Notes: generated by a model not told the origin, from the sequence alone. A stretch of 64,000 nucleotides of DNA from Sulfodiicoccus acidiphilus (GCF_003967175.1 NZ_AP018553.1:1054001-1118000); one strand, 5' to 3'; counted from the first letter of the stretch, positions 9,525 to 18,474 are shown. Numbers and translations are program-made.

Positions 9525-10486
9525 TTTTCTTCACTCCTCAGTTCTTTCAATAGCGCTACCGCCGTGGCTTCGGCGATCCTCCTCTGGGCTTCTACTGTTT
9601 GGGCACCTATGTGGGGGGTAACGCTCACTCGTGGATGGTTGAGAAGCTCAATTTCCCACTTGGTCCGTGGAGGTTCGTTCCATAGGACGTCCGTAGCATA
9701 GAACCCCACTTTTCCAGTCTTCAGCGCTTGAAGGAGGGCCTCTCCATCTATTGCCTGGGCCCTACTGGTATTCACTATCAGTACGCCCTCCTTAACTTGA
9801 TCTAGCTCCATTCTTCCCAACACAGCTGGATCTCCCCTTTTCATTCCTACGTGAATGGATATGACGTCTGACTGCTTGAGAAGTTCCTGCAAACTCACCA
9901 CCTCCGCACCTACGTGGGCAGCAACCTTACCTACGTCTATTGTGTCGTAGGCTAAGGTCTTCATGCCCAACGCCTTAGCAACTGAAGCAACCTTGGATCC
10001 AATCCTCCCGAAACCCACCACTCCCAACACTTTCCCATGTAGCTCAGTTCCGGTGATCTTCTCGAATTTACCCGCTCTCGTTCTTTGAAAAGCTTCCTCA
10101 AGCCTCCTAGCGGCGGAAACCATCAATCCTAGCGTTAGCTCTACAACGGAGTCGGTGGATGCTCCAGGAGCATAGACCACCCTGATCTTTCTTCTTTCGG
10201 CCTCCTCCACATCTATGGTGTCTAGGCCGATGCCTGCCCGGGCGATCACCTTTAACTTGCCTGCCCCCTTTAGGACCTCCTTATCTATTTTGGTCCTGCT
10301 TCTCACCACGACGGCGTCGTAATCTCCTACTATAGAGAGAAGTTTCTCCCTAGTCAAGTCTGGCCTGTAGTCCACTGAGACTCCTCCATCCTCCAAGATC
10401 TTTAGCAAGAGCTGATCCACTGGGTCTGTGATTAACACTTTATGCTGACCTTGGTTTGATATAGTCCTCTCTGCATTTGATAACAT
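9521..10486 (-). CDS. serA: D-3-phosphoglycerate dehydrogenase
   Basis: D-isomer 2-hydroxyacid dehydrogenase that oxidises 3-phosphoglycerate to 3-phosphohydroxypyruvate with NAD, the first step of serine synthesis. Visible motifs: Rossmann GVVGFGRIGSKVA, catalytic Arg in VNTSRAQAIDG, the Glu region DVLWNEPP and catalytic His in VTPHIGAQT. It has about 321 residues and lacks the C-terminal ACT regulatory domain of long SerA forms. The ATG at 10486 is preceded by GAGGTG at 10494-10499; a GTG at 10495 would add three residues. Hydroxypyruvate reductase is an alternative, but the coupled aminotransferase favours SerA. Confidence 0.87.
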   Translation of the reverse strand: MLSNAERTISNQGQHKVLITDPVDQLLLKILEDGGVSVDYRPDLTREKLLSIVGDYDAVVVRSRTKIDKEVLKGAGKLKVIARAGIGLDTIDVEEAERRKIRVVYAPGASTDSVVELTLGLMVSAARRLEEAFQRTRAGKFEKITGTELHGKVLGVVGFGRIGSKVASVAKALGMKTLAYDTIDVGKVAAHVGAEVVSLQELLKQSDVISIHVGMKRGDPAVLGRMELDQVKEGVLIVNTSRAQAIDGEALLQALKTGKVGFYATDVLWNEPPRTKWEIELLNHPRVSVTPHIGAQTVEAQRRIAEATAVALLKELRSEEN

Positions 10487-10704
10487 GCTCTTCACCTCTA
10501 TCGAGAAGAAGTCTTACTGCGACGACGAGCTACACGAGCGGAAAGTGGTAGATCCTTTTCTCACAACCATCAAAAACAATCCTTGGCTAAAACTTCCCAC
10601 TCGTGTTTCTTTTTGCATGACTAGCTCAGTCCTAATGCGGTGTTTAAATATTTTTCTGAAGTCGTATGGTGTCTTAGAATGGTTGGACGTTGTGATTTTT
10701 ATCA

Positions 10705-10830
10705 CATCTGCTATAGAAGAAGACGTTCTCCCCACCTAGACGGGTTCCCTTCCGCGATAGTTCCCACTATCGATTCCAGGCTACATCTCTCATAGGACGG
10801 GTAGTCGTGGGCTGAACATCTTTCACGTTA
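10705..10830 (-). mobile_element. Decayed right end of a family-2 TnpB-type element
   Basis: On the minus strand this stretch can be laid alongside the right-end part of the elements at 19805 and 29033. Shared blocks (plus-strand letters) are GGGTTCCC, TTCCCAC.ATCG, GG.TACAT.TCTC and GGG.AGTCG in the same order. The left end was not found. It is a relic, recognised only by comparison within the window, and the alignment was by eye. Confidence 0.45.
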
Positions 10831-11846
10831 ACAGAAACGTTTTCGTACTCGTTTTGCGAAAAATTGTTGATTGTAAATGACTTCTCACCTCGACGTGGCC
10901 TCCGCCCAGAAGGATGGGAGCGATCAGGAAGAGGTGGTCCCCTCGCCGTCGGACTCCAAGGAGTCCCACGACCTACCTTCGATCTGGATGAGTGTGTGGT
11001 TGAGGACCGAGTCCTTACGCTCGATCGAGAATCAACTTGAAACGCTTGAAATGAAGTGTAGAGATAAATGGCTCAGAGACACCCTAGTCGAGGACTCGGC
11101 CATCCCGAGAGGACCCGTCGTTGGTTCGCTTAGGGTGCAGGCTATCTATGTCTTTCAGTCCCACCGTGGACCTAGAAGGTCAATATCGCTGAAAAAGAGA
11201 TTTTCAAAGGGACGTTTAAACTAGTACGGAGGGTGTCAGTTTCCGCAGGGAAAGTCTTACGTCGCGCTCTGACCCCATCTTTGTAACCTATCGTCTCTGT
11301 TCTCCTAAATATCTTAAATTAGACTTCAAATGAAGTAGAGCTCTAGAGATGGAAATAGTAACTCCCTTTGTACAAGGATTCAAAAAGAGCTTAGTCTACA
11401 CGTCTCGACACCTGCCGACTGTTGAACGTCGTCAAAGAGCCTAAGCTAGAGGTCCATGTATACTATTGCCTGGACTGGTTGCTGTCTGGCGATCCGGAGA
11501 TAGTGCCGCCCTAGCCTATGGAACTTCACTCTTGCGACAAGACGACGCTACAAACAAGGAAGTCGCACCAGGTAAGGTTAGTTCGTTTGTCTGGTGTCGT
11601 TCAGTAGGGAGGACTTTCGCTCCCATTCCAGAATTGTGACTCTTAATATCAATGGACCTAATCTCAGGGTGTAGGTTAAGACAGCCTTGTCTTGATATGT
11701 TTCCTTCAAGACTGAATTAGTTCCTATGCTCAGGGGAGCATGTCAAGTGGCTAACAAGACAATGGAAGGCTAGGGAGGGTTGAGCCAGACTGGGCCCCTA
11801 AGCATAGATTCCTGTAACGAACGAAAGTGAAAAAGAACAGCTTAGG
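10831..11846. other. Gap of about 1 kb without a recognisable gene
   Basis: All six frames are broken into short ORFs with no recognisable domain. The longest (115 codons from 10877) has a composition unlike neighbouring genes. The stretch probably holds decayed mobile DNA, since a TnpB-type right-end relic lies just before it. I see no RNA gene here. Confidence 0.4.
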
Positions 11847-12497
11847 TCATAGCCTAACTGCTATCACATAATTAGTCGCAAGGTACATGAAGAAGAGGGG
11901 AAGCAGTAGTAGGTCTGTAACGTTGACTAATGCCTCGATGAGCCAAAGGGTTCCCAGGCCGAAGAGAAGGGAGGATAAGATGAGTTTCAGATGTGGCAGT
12001 CTTATCCTCATTATCTGTGCCTTTAGGGCTGCGGTTAAACCTATGACGACGGCAGACGCCGTGGCCGCCCCTACCAATGCTGACGAGTAACTCTGTGGTA
12101 TTAGGGCTATTAGGACTAAGGCCGCCTCAAATGACTCGGTCACGCTAACCGTATACACCACTGCTAGGCTCTCCCTTTCCTCCTTTCCACCCTTTCGCGT
12201 TTTCTTGAATCCTCTTCTCGCACTCCTCAGTAATTTGTACCCAAAGTAGAACAATATGACCGCTGCTGCTAAGAGAACGTATGATAGGGGAAGGAAGGCA
12301 ATATAGTTGCCTAAGATGAATGTGGGTATCATTACGGTGGCGACCCCAGCCACTGCGTACACAATTGGCTTTAATCCCCTATACAAACCGTAGTATATCA
12401 TTGCGACGGCTCCGGCTTCTGACAATTCTAAGAGGGTGATCCCAAACGAAGCCAGAAGTATACCTAGCTGAATCATATCGGAGGAACATTGTAACAT
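11847..12497 (-). CDS. FTR1-like membrane permease with two ExxE motifs
   Basis: 216-residue polytopic membrane protein with about seven hydrophobic segments. Its two halves each contain a helix with an ExxE pattern: ELSEAGAV (Glu24, Glu27) and ESFEAALV (Glu121, Glu124). A basic cytoplasmic loop (RRGFKKTRKGGKEER) lies between them. Paired ExxE helices are the hallmark of the FTR1/EfeU iron permease fold (REGLE motif), although the preceding Arg is absent. It is divergent from sufB (iron-sulfur assembly), which also fits iron handling. Family placement is moderate and the substrate is inferred. A TATA-like ATATATTATA lies near 12527-12540 on the minus strand. Confidence 0.65.
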   Translation of the reverse strand: MLQCSSDMIQLGILLASFGITLLELSEAGAVAMIYYGLYRGLKPIVYAVAGVATVMIPTFILGNYIAFLPLSYVLLAAAVILFYFGYKLLRSARRGFKKTRKGGKEERESLAVVYTVSVTESFEAALVLIALIPQSYSSALVGAATASAVVIGLTAALKAQIMRIRLPHLKLILSSLLFGLGTLWLIEALVNVTDLLLLPLFFMYLATNYVIAVRL

Positions 12498-12619
12498 TAA
12501 TTAAAAGCGTTCATAGTGAAGAACGGTATAATATATTGTGGTTTTGACATAGCTAATTCCTCCCGCTGACCGAAAGCTTAAATGCTACATTAACGGTGTT
12601 AAAGTAGAGGTAAAGCTGA
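12498..12619. promoter_or_regulatory. Divergent promoter region of FTR1-like gene and sufBD
   Basis: A 122-nt divergent gap. On the minus strand ATATATTATA (about 12527-12540) precedes the permease ATG at 12497. On the plus strand AGCTTAAATG (about 12580-12590) is a TATA candidate, and GAGGT (12607-12611) is a ribosome-binding site for the sufB ATG at 12620. Joint control by iron or oxidative stress would make sense but no operator is evident. Confidence 0.45.
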
Positions 12620-14059
12620 ATGAGCGCAGAGAAGATCAACCTTGACCTGAAGGAGATCCTAGATGCCTCCGTCGAGGCCAAGTACAACAACATTTCACAG
12701 GAGGAATTCCACAGTAGGATGGTGAGATCTGGGCTTACTAGGAGCACTATCGAGGCCATTTCAAAGGCCAAAGGGGAACCAGAGTGGATGACCAGGCTCA
12801 GGGTGAAAGGATTGGAACTCTTTGAGAAGATTCCTACCCCTAACTGGCTCCCTGCAGTGGTGGCCAACCTAGACGTATCTCAGCTTCAGATATATGTCAA
12901 ACCCGACGTGGACAAGACCTCCAGTTGGGACCAGATACCGACTGAAATAAGGAATTATTACGAGAAAATTGGTGTCCCTCAGTCTGAGCAGAAGTTCCTC
13001 GGCGGACTGGTTGCGCAGCTCGATTCTGAATCGATATACGAGAACGTGAAGGGCGAGGTGCAGAGGAAGGGTGTTGTGATGCTCTCCATGGACGATGCCG
13101 TGAAGAAGTATCCTGACATGACCAAGGAGTACTTCATGAAGATATTTCCCATGTCTGACCACAAGTTCGCTGCCCTCCACGCCGCCTTGTGGAGTGGGGG
13201 CGTCTTTGTCTACGTCCCGAAGGGAGTGAGGGTCAGTATGCCAGTGGAGGGGTACTTCATAATAGGCTCCGAGCTGGAGGGGCAGTTCGAGCACACCCTC
13301 ATGATAGCCGATGAGGGATCTTGGATACACTTCATTGAGGGATGCAGTGCTCCACAACTTAAGAAGGACTCCTTCCACGACGGTATGGTAGAACTCTATG
13401 CAAAGAAGAACTCTTATCTTAAGTTCACTACCGTACAGAATTGGAGTAAGAATGTTATAAACTTCAACAACAAGAGGGCGTGGGCCGATGAGAACGCCAC
13501 AGTAGAGTGGGTGGAAGGTTCGCTTGGGGCCAAAGTTAGTTTAGTTTACCCCACCACGATACTGAGGGGTAGGGGTGCCTCCTCCACTAGCCTAGTGGTC
13601 ACAATGGCCAGCGGAGAGGGAGACTGGAAGGACAGCGGATCTAAGATGATACATGCCGCTCCAGACACTAGGAGTAAGGTAGTCAATAAGAACATAGGGT
13701 TCAATGGCGGCGTAAATGTCTACAGAGGGCTTATCAGGGTAGATAAGGGAGCCAAGGGAGCGAAGGCGTTTGTAAAGTGCGATTCACTGATGTTAGACGA
13801 GAAGACGAAAGCCTACACGTACCCTCACAACCAGGTTCTTGAGGAGGATGCCGACGTAGCTCACGAGGCACATACACTAAGAATGAACGAAGATCAGTTG
13901 TTCTACCTGCAGAACAGAGGTATAGACGAGAAGGAGAGTGTCTCCATGCTGGTCCTGGGCTTCGTCGATGACATAATGAGGGGTCTTCCCTTCGAGTACG
14001 CGGCAATGTTGAACAAGGTCATAAAACTTGAACTGGAGAAACTGGGAGCCGTAGCATAA
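12620..14059 (+). CDS. sufB: Fe-S cluster assembly scaffold SufB
   Basis: SufB, the scaffold subunit of the SUF iron-sulfur assembly complex (with SufC ATPase and SufD). Full length at 479 residues. The beta-helix core is recognised from SDHKFAALHAALWSGGVFVYVP, MIADEGSWIHFIEGCSAP (conserved Cys) and the C-terminal motif EAHTLRMNEDQLFYLQNRGI with its cluster-ligand region. It is followed 12 nt later by sufD on the same strand. A sufC gene, often first in this operon, is not adjacent; the upstream gene here is the divergent permease. Confidence 0.96.
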   Translation: MSAEKINLDLKEILDASVEAKYNNISQEEFHSRMVRSGLTRSTIEAISKAKGEPEWMTRLRVKGLELFEKIPTPNWLPAVVANLDVSQLQIYVKPDVDKTSSWDQIPTEIRNYYEKIGVPQSEQKFLGGLVAQLDSESIYENVKGEVQRKGVVMLSMDDAVKKYPDMTKEYFMKIFPMSDHKFAALHAALWSGGVFVYVPKGVRVSMPVEGYFIIGSELEGQFEHTLMIADEGSWIHFIEGCSAPQLKKDSFHDGMVELYAKKNSYLKFTTVQNWSKNVINFNNKRAWADENATVEWVEGSLGAKVSLVYPTTILRGRGASSTSLVVTMASGEGDWKDSGSKMIHAAPDTRSKVVNKNIGFNGGVNVYRGLIRVDKGAKGAKAFVKCDSLMLDEKTKAYTYPHNQVLEEDADVAHEAHTLRMNEDQLFYLQNRGIDEKESVSMLVLGFVDDIMRGLPFEYAAMLNKVIKLELEKLGAVA

Positions 14060-14071
14060 GGTGCAGACCCT

Positions 14072-15208
14072 TTGCCTGTGGTAGACGAGGATTCGATAAT
14101 ACCCCATTTAGACTCTCTTCCCGATAGGGGGGATAGGAAGGAACTTTTCCTGAAATATAGAAACACACCCTACCAGCTAGTTAACGACTCACCCACCATT
14201 AAACACTACACCCAGTGGAGCCTTTACGACTCCCTAAACTTGAAGGTGAGACAAGTTTCAGGTGAGCGGCTGGAGCCTCCGTTGAAATACGAACGCTCAA
14301 CAATACTGCATAATAATGTGCTACAGTCTGGTGTAATGAACGACGAGCTAGGAAAGGACAGGCCCAACCTCGAGGACAAGTTGTCCCTGCTCACTTTGTG
14401 CTTGTCCAAGAGAGTCAGCGTAGTTGAAGATGGGAGACACCTGGTGTATCACAGGACTGACGCGGAAGGTGTTTTCTCCCCTCTCTACGTGGAACTGGAA
14501 GGAAAAGAGAATTCAGTTACAGAGGTGGTATACATCTCGGAAGCTGTGGGAAGAACTATGAACTCCTTCGTGATCAAAGTTAAAGTACCCAAATCGTCGG
14601 TGGTGAACCTCATACTAGTTGAGAGGGATTCCCTCTCTTATACGTACGGCAAGGTCCTTGTCGAGAACTTGGGGGAAGCTAACGTAAGTCTACTCTCCTC
14701 TGGAGCCAATCAATCTCACGTAGAGGTGAACACCGAATTAGGGGAAGGTGCTGAGATAAACTTCAACGCGAGGGTCATAGGCGTTAAGGACAACAGACTT
14801 GACGTGAAGACCACCGTAAACCACCTCGGAAAGAAGAGTGTAAGCAACGGTGTCTTGAAGGGAGTATCGGGTGACGCGTCCACTGTTACCATAAGGGGGA
14901 TAGCTACAGTGTCCGAGACAGGGCAAGACTCTAGCACTTCCATAATAGGTAGGGGATTACTCCTTAATCCCTCTTCTCGGGTCGTGGTAACTCCCATGCT
15001 AGAGGTGAAGACGGGTAAGGTCGTTATGGCCAAACACTCAGCCTCGGCCTCAAGAGTTAGCGACGACATGATCTTCTACCTCCAAAACAGGGGACTTGAC
15101 AGGAGAAGTGCAGAGGGCCTGATACTTAGGGGATTCTTGAGCGAGGAAGGAGACTTAGACATAATGAGAGAGCTCATAGAGAGTAGGCTGAGAGAACTAG
15201 GTTACTGA
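14072..15208 (+). CDS. sufD: Fe-S cluster assembly protein SufD
   Basis: SufD partner of SufB. 378 residues starting at TTG (MPVVDEDSIIPHL). The C-terminal half shows the SufB/D beta-helix with AKHSASASRVSDDMIFYLQN and GLDRRSAEGLILRGF, as in SufD. The N-terminal half is more divergent, as is usual. The 12-nt spacing from sufB indicates one operon. The next plus-strand gene starts about 150 nt later behind its own promoter, so the operon probably ends here. Confidence 0.93.
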   Translation: MPVVDEDSIIPHLDSLPDRGDRKELFLKYRNTPYQLVNDSPTIKHYTQWSLYDSLNLKVRQVSGERLEPPLKYERSTILHNNVLQSGVMNDELGKDRPNLEDKLSLLTLCLSKRVSVVEDGRHLVYHRTDAEGVFSPLYVELEGKENSVTEVVYISEAVGRTMNSFVIKVKVPKSSVVNLILVERDSLSYTYGKVLVENLGEANVSLLSSGANQSHVEVNTELGEGAEINFNARVIGVKDNRLDVKTTVNHLGKKSVSNGVLKGVSGDASTVTIRGIATVSETGQDSSTSIIGRGLLLNPSSRVVVTPMLEVKTGKVVMAKHSASASRVSDDMIFYLQNRGLDRRSAEGLILRGFLSEEGDLDIMRELIESRLRELGY

Positions 15209-15268
15209 GAACTCATCTCTTCGCTTGACCGAGCGGGCGCCTAGTCCTAAGAGAATTTCCGTTATTTC

Positions 15269-15359
15269 GTTATCTCAATACTTTCGATCAAGTCTCTCCA
15301 TATGCAGTTATCTCAATACAAGTAGTTGTATAATACGCATTAAGGGATCAACGAGAGGA
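15269..15359 (+). promoter_or_regulatory. RHH gene promoter with two 13-nt direct repeats
   Basis: The sequence GTTATCTCAATAC occurs exactly twice, at 15269-15281 and 15307-15319 (38 nt start to start). Both copies lie just upstream of TATA-like TATAATA (about 15329-15335), which serves the RHH gene starting at 15360. Paired sites upstream of a small RHH regulator suggest autoregulation. This is inference from position; no footprint is known to me. Confidence 0.5.
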
Positions 15360-15581
15360 ATGAAAGTGATCGCGTTTAAGGTGGAGGAGGAACTCCTTAA
15401 CGCCTTAGATATCTACGCACTTAACAAGAGGATGACCAGGAGCGAGGTAATTAGGAACGCACTCAAGAAGTATTTAGAAGAGGAGCCGCCGACGGGACTT
15501 GAACCCGCGACCACCGGCTTTCCAGCCAGAGGCTACAAGGCCGGCGCTCTACCGCTGAGCTACGGCGGCACAAATGAGTGA
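15360..15581 (+). CDS. Ribbon-helix-helix protein whose 3' end crosses tRNA-Thr
   Basis: 73 codons. Residues 1-42 are a classical RHH (CopG/MetJ-type) DNA-binding domain: the strand MKVIAFKVEEELLNALDIYA, then helices with MTRSEVIRNALKKYLEEE. The remaining ~30 codons (PPTGLEPATTGFPARGY and on) are simply the antisense of the tRNA-Thr gene, which contains no in-frame stop. The functional protein is the N-terminal 42 residues plus a tail made of tRNA antisense sequence. I chose the ATG at 15360 rather than the upstream frame start at 15225 because the RHH fold begins there and a TATA box and direct repeats lie directly upstream. Confidence 0.75.
   Translation: MKVIAFKVEEELLNALDIYALNKRMTRSEVIRNALKKYLEEEPPTGLEPATTGFPARGYKAGALPLSYGGTNE
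15484..15569 (-). tRNA. tRNA-Thr (TGT) with 14-nt intron
   Basis: On the minus strand: acceptor stem GCCGCCG/CGGCGGC, D arm GCTC/GAGC, anticodon stem CCGGC/GCCGG, T arm with TTCAAGT, discriminator U. The anticodon loop is 21 nt, and removing a 14-nt intron (15520-15533) after the position 3' of the anticodon leaves the loop CTTGTAA, anticodon TGT. U73 agrees with archaeal threonine tRNAs. A GGA anticodon reading (Ser) is excluded by the 5-nt variable loop. A TATA-like TTTTTTATC lies about 25-35 nt upstream (minus strand, near 15594-15604). Confidence 0.9.
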
Positions 15582-15698
15582 AATATGGCGGAGAGATAAA
15601 AAATTTGAGCAAGTCGATAGGAGAGAGTTTAGGTTCGTACCATATTCGTACCAGAAACCAATTCATCGGTAGAAGGAGTTGCTCGCGAATTTATCTTA

Positions 15699-17040
15699 AC
15701 AGGGGGGTTCAAAGGGGGCGGAAGACCCCTTCCGTCAGGGAGGGGATGGATAGCCCCCTTTGTATAATTAAATAACTGTCGCGCAAGAACCCTCCTGATG
15801 CCCGACGTAGGATTTCGCTTTCGTGCCTATACCAACGAACGGACGTTGAGGGCGTTAAAGGCCCAGTTAAGGATGGCGTGTGAGCTGTACAACACCCTGC
15901 GTTGGGCAGACTCCTATTTCTATGCAAGAGATGGAAAAGGTCTGAACCAAACCCAGTTGAGGCAACTCGCCTTGGACCTGAGGAAGCAGGACGAGCAGTA
16001 TCAACAACTTCACTCTCAAGTTGCTCAGAACGTCGCGGATCGCTTCTACGAGGCTAGGGAGAGGTTCCTCGACGGTCTATCGCGTTTCCCCAAGGAGAGG
16101 AAGCCCCACAAGTACTCTTCCCTGGTCTACCCTCAGAGCGGATGGAAGGTGTTGAGTTCAAGGGAGATAAGGGGGAAGAGCAGGGAGGCGAGGGAGGGCC
16201 ACCCCAAGAAGTTGATGAAGTTGAACCTTTCCCACCTGGGAGTCTTCAAGGTCCTCGTGCATAGGGACTTCCCCCTCGACAAGGTGAAGAGGGTGGTCGT
16301 GAAGTTGATGCCTTCGGGGAGGGTCTACATCTCCTTCGTGGTCGATTACGAGTTCCCAAAACTACCTCAGGTCAACAAGGTAACTGCACTCGATGTGGGC
16401 ATCAAGACCCTCATCATGACGTCCGATGGGGAGTACTTCCCCAACGTGAAGCCTTACGAGAAGGCCCTGTTGAAGGTGAGGCACCTCCACAGGGTACTGT
16501 CCAGGAAGGTTTTCCTATCCAAGAACTGGTTCAAGGCGAAGGTCAAGTTAGCCAAGGCCTATGAGCACCTCAGGAACCTGAGGAAAGACATCTACATGAG
16601 GCTGGGCAAACACTTCGCAAGGAACTACGACGTCCTCGTCATGGAGGACATAAACGTCAAGAAGCTCGTGGGCAAGTCCCCCAGGAAGTTGAGGATGAGG
16701 CTCCACGACGTCGCCTTCCACGAGCTGAATATCTCGAAGTACCAGATGGAGAAGCACGGTAAATCCATCGTCCTCGTGGACCCAGCCCACACGTCCAAAA
16801 CCTGCGCCAAATGCGGTTACGTGAGGGAAGACCTAACCCTCCTCGATCGAGTGTTCTCCTGTCCACGATGTGGATGGATCACAGACCGCGACTACAACGC
16901 CTCCCTGAACATCTTACGTAGATCGGGGTCGGTGCGACCCTCAGTGCCTGTGGAGCTCCGCCCTCTACCGGTACTTCGGTACTGGCAAGGTGGAGCTGGG
17001 AAGCAGGAAGCCCCGTCCGTAAGGGCGGGGTGAGTTCACT
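15699..17040 (+). mobile_element. TnpB-only (IS200/IS605, IS1341-type) element, apparently intact
   Basis: The left end begins after TTATCTTAA with a GGGGGTT tract and a long hairpin (about 15712-15760) framed by GGGGGC and GCCCCC. A TATA-like stretch (ATAATTAAATAA) follows. The right end is a perfect 8-bp hairpin CCCCGTCC/GGGCGGGG with loop GTAA (17011-17030), then GTGAGTTCAC. No tnpA is present. The right end and the last part of tnpB are where the omega (guide) RNA is encoded in this family, so this copy is the reference for the shorter relics elsewhere in the window. Boundaries are approximate. Confidence 0.85.
15798..17033 (+). CDS. tnpB: RNA-guided nuclease TnpB of IS200/IS605-type element
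   Basis: 411-residue TnpB (OrfB), ancestor-like relative of Cas12, which cuts DNA under the guidance of an omega RNA made from the element's 3' end. N-terminal helical/wedge domain, then the RuvC core: Asp199 in [10 protein letters not shown], Glu283 in LVMEDINVK, and the third Asp in [10 protein letters not shown]. The four-cysteine zinc finger (CAKCG and CPRCG) lies between RuvC II and III. All catalytic residues and the zinc finger are intact, so it is probably active. The C-terminal tail EAPSVRAG is encoded by the right-end hairpin itself. The ATG at 15798 follows the left-end hairpin and promoter. Confidence 0.95.
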   Translation: MPDVGFRFRAYTNERTLRALKAQLRMACELYNTLRWADSYFYARDGKGLNQTQLRQLALDLRKQDEQYQQLHSQVAQNVADRFYEARERFLDGLSRFPKERKPHKYSSLVYPQSGWKVLSSREIRGKSREAREGHPKKLMKLNLSHLGVFKVLVHRDFPLDKVKRVVVKLMPSGRVYISFVVDYEFPKLPQVNKVTALDVGIKTLIMTSDGEYFPNVKPYEKALLKVRHLHRVLSRKVFLSKNWFKAKVKLAKAYEHLRNLRKDIYMRLGKHFARNYDVLVMEDINVKKLVGKSPRKLRMRLHDVAFHELNISKYQMEKHGKSIVLVDPAHTSKTCAKCGYVREDLTLLDRVFSCPRCGWITDRDYNASLNILRRSGSVRPSVPVELRPLPVLRYWQGGAGKQEAPSVRAG

Positions 17041-17608
17041 GGTGAGAAACTCATGGATCTCTAGCTCTACAACACCTTTGCTACGGCAAGGTGAAACATA
17101 TGTTCTCTATGTTTATAAAAATGTATTGGTTTATATTAAATCCATAGTAAATGGTACTTTAAAGGGGCGTAAAATTGTTACTGACGATACGGATGCCCCA
17201 AACTAAAGTAATCCACGTGATGTGTGAAACGGAGGATGTTGGATGAGGTAGTGACATATTCTCCCCGCTATCGAGAGAGCATGCACCAGCTTCGTGTCTT
17301 CGGGGCTTGTTTTGTGGAACACCATCTCCACCCGTAGTGAAGTAGAAAGCTCCTTGCCTCTAGGGTAGTTTCCATCTTACCAGAAACACATTGCTTCGAA
17401 TCCAAAACCTCCTCTAGGACGTCCTTATGATTGGGACGGTTGCCGTAGCGCTCAATAACGTGATAACCCCCTACGGATGCGAGATGTCGAGCCCAACTGT
17501 GGTAGCAAGATTCGCTGCGAACCTTCAGACGTTCCTAAATGATGAGTATGGCAGAAAGCATACATAATAATTCTAGATGGAATTATTACCTAAACAACAC
17601 TTAAAGGG
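17041..17608. other. Gap of about 570 nt, no gene recognised
   Basis: Short AT-rich stretch after the TnpB element, then sequence with only short broken frames on both strands. The last 40 nt hold the promoter of the DUF2589 cassette. Nothing else is identifiable. Confidence 0.4.
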
Positions 17609-17642
17609 AAGATTTATTTATTAGTCTCTGCAAGAAGACTAG
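17609..17642 (+). promoter_or_regulatory. Promoter of the DUF2589 cassette
   Basis: GATTTATTTATTA at about 17610-17622 is a good TATA candidate about 25-30 nt before the ATG at 17643. This predicts a leaderless or nearly leaderless transcript. No ribosome-binding site is seen before the ATG. Confidence 0.5.
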
Positions 17643-18194
17643 ATGAGCAGCTCTGGTACAGGGTCCCAGCTGGGACAGGAGTTAGCTACAGTTCCTTTTG
17701 ACCAGATGATAAAGAACATCCTACTCGCGATGGTGGCAGGACAGAACGCTGCCAACGCAGCGTTCATAGCGGGAGTTAACGATCTAGCAAACGCTACACT
17801 TACCATAAAATATTCTACTTCTAGTGGAAGTCAGAAAGGCTCAAACACAGAAGTGACGGGCAACGCCTTAGCATTTGGTATCCTTCCCATCCTACTAGAG
17901 ATATCAGGCGCAGTGATCACGATCAAGATAGACCTCACGTTCGTCTCTCAGGTCCAAGAAAGCGTACAGGTCAACGCTGGAGTGGAGGGGCTTGCAGATT
18001 TCCTGCTGTTCAGCGCTTCGGTTAACGCTAGATATCAGAACACGTACTCTTTCTCAGCGGACGCCTCGAGTTCCATCGAAATTCACGTGTCACCAGCACC
18101 TCCACCTCAGCCCATAATGGAGGTAATAAAAGCCGTCGTTGCGGCAAATCCGCCATCGTCCACCTCAGGGGGCGGTAGCACATCAGGGAGTTAG
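17643..18194 (+). CDS. DUF2589-like protein, first gene of a three-gene cassette
   Basis: 183 residues, rich in Ala, Ser, Val and Ile, no signal peptide. The plan resembles DUF2589, a family of unknown function: an N-terminal helix with VPFDQMIKNILLAMVAGQNA, alternating beta strands (ATLTIKYS; LPILLEISGAVITIKIDLTF), a second set of strands, then SIEIHVSPAPPPQPIMEVIKAV. The tail is Gly/Ser-rich. The DUF2589 assignment is from remembered family pattern and needs a profile search. A gene for a small protein starts 16 nt after the stop. The island location next to a TnpB element suggests acquisition by transfer. Confidence 0.65.
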   Translation: MSSSGTGSQLGQELATVPFDQMIKNILLAMVAGQNAANAAFIAGVNDLANATLTIKYSTSSGSQKGSNTEVTGNALAFGILPILLEISGAVITIKIDLTFVSQVQESVQVNAGVEGLADFLLFSASVNARYQNTYSFSADASSSIEIHVSPAPPPQPIMEVIKAVVAANPPSSTSGGGSTSGS

Positions 18195-18210
18195 AACTAG
18201 GTAACAGGTT

Positions 18211-18474
18211 ATGCGAATTAGAGTGGTGAGGGGAGTGAGATTATCAACTCTTCTCCTGGCGCTTGCTGTGCAGCTTAGTCAAGGTACTTCTGAAGCGTTG
18301 GAGAGATCTCAACCCAAACAACTCATCCCCAACAAAGTAGGAGTCTCCATACCTATACACATAGTAGATACCTCACCTCTCAAAGTATCTCTGTTCAACG
18401 CCTATGTAGCCAATTACTACAACATCGACCCCTCAGGTAGGGTAGAGGTAGAACTCACTAGAACTAAAAGGTGA
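18211..18474 (+). CDS. Small protein of the DUF2589 cassette, function unknown
   Basis: 87 residues. The N-terminus is basic with a short hydrophobic run (LSTLLLALAVQL), then a beta-rich part (VGVSIPIHIVDTSPLKVSLF and VEVELTRTKR). The hydrophobic run could be an amphipathic or signal-like helix; there is no clear cleavage site. It lies between the DUF2589 gene and a coiled-coil gene that it overlaps by 4 nt, so all three are one transcription unit. I do not recognise its family. Confidence 0.6.
   Translation: MRIRVVRGVRLSTLLLALAVQLSQGTSEALERSQPKQLIPNKVGVSIPIHIVDTSPLKVSLFNAYVANYYNIDPSGRVEVELTRTKR

Noticed and set aside
10880-10960. RibD/DHFR-like end (FLIAPILLGGG) on the minus strand
   Set aside because: Only about a dozen residues match, with no supporting sequence on either side in the same frame. 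Too short to support.
10877-11224. 115-codon ORF in the gap after serA
   Set aside because: Composition unlike local genes, no recognised motif, no promoter or ribosome-binding site, and it lies beside element remnants.
15225-15359. N-terminal extension of the RHH gene
   Set aside because: The added 45 residues have no domain character and would cover the TATA box and the two direct repeats.
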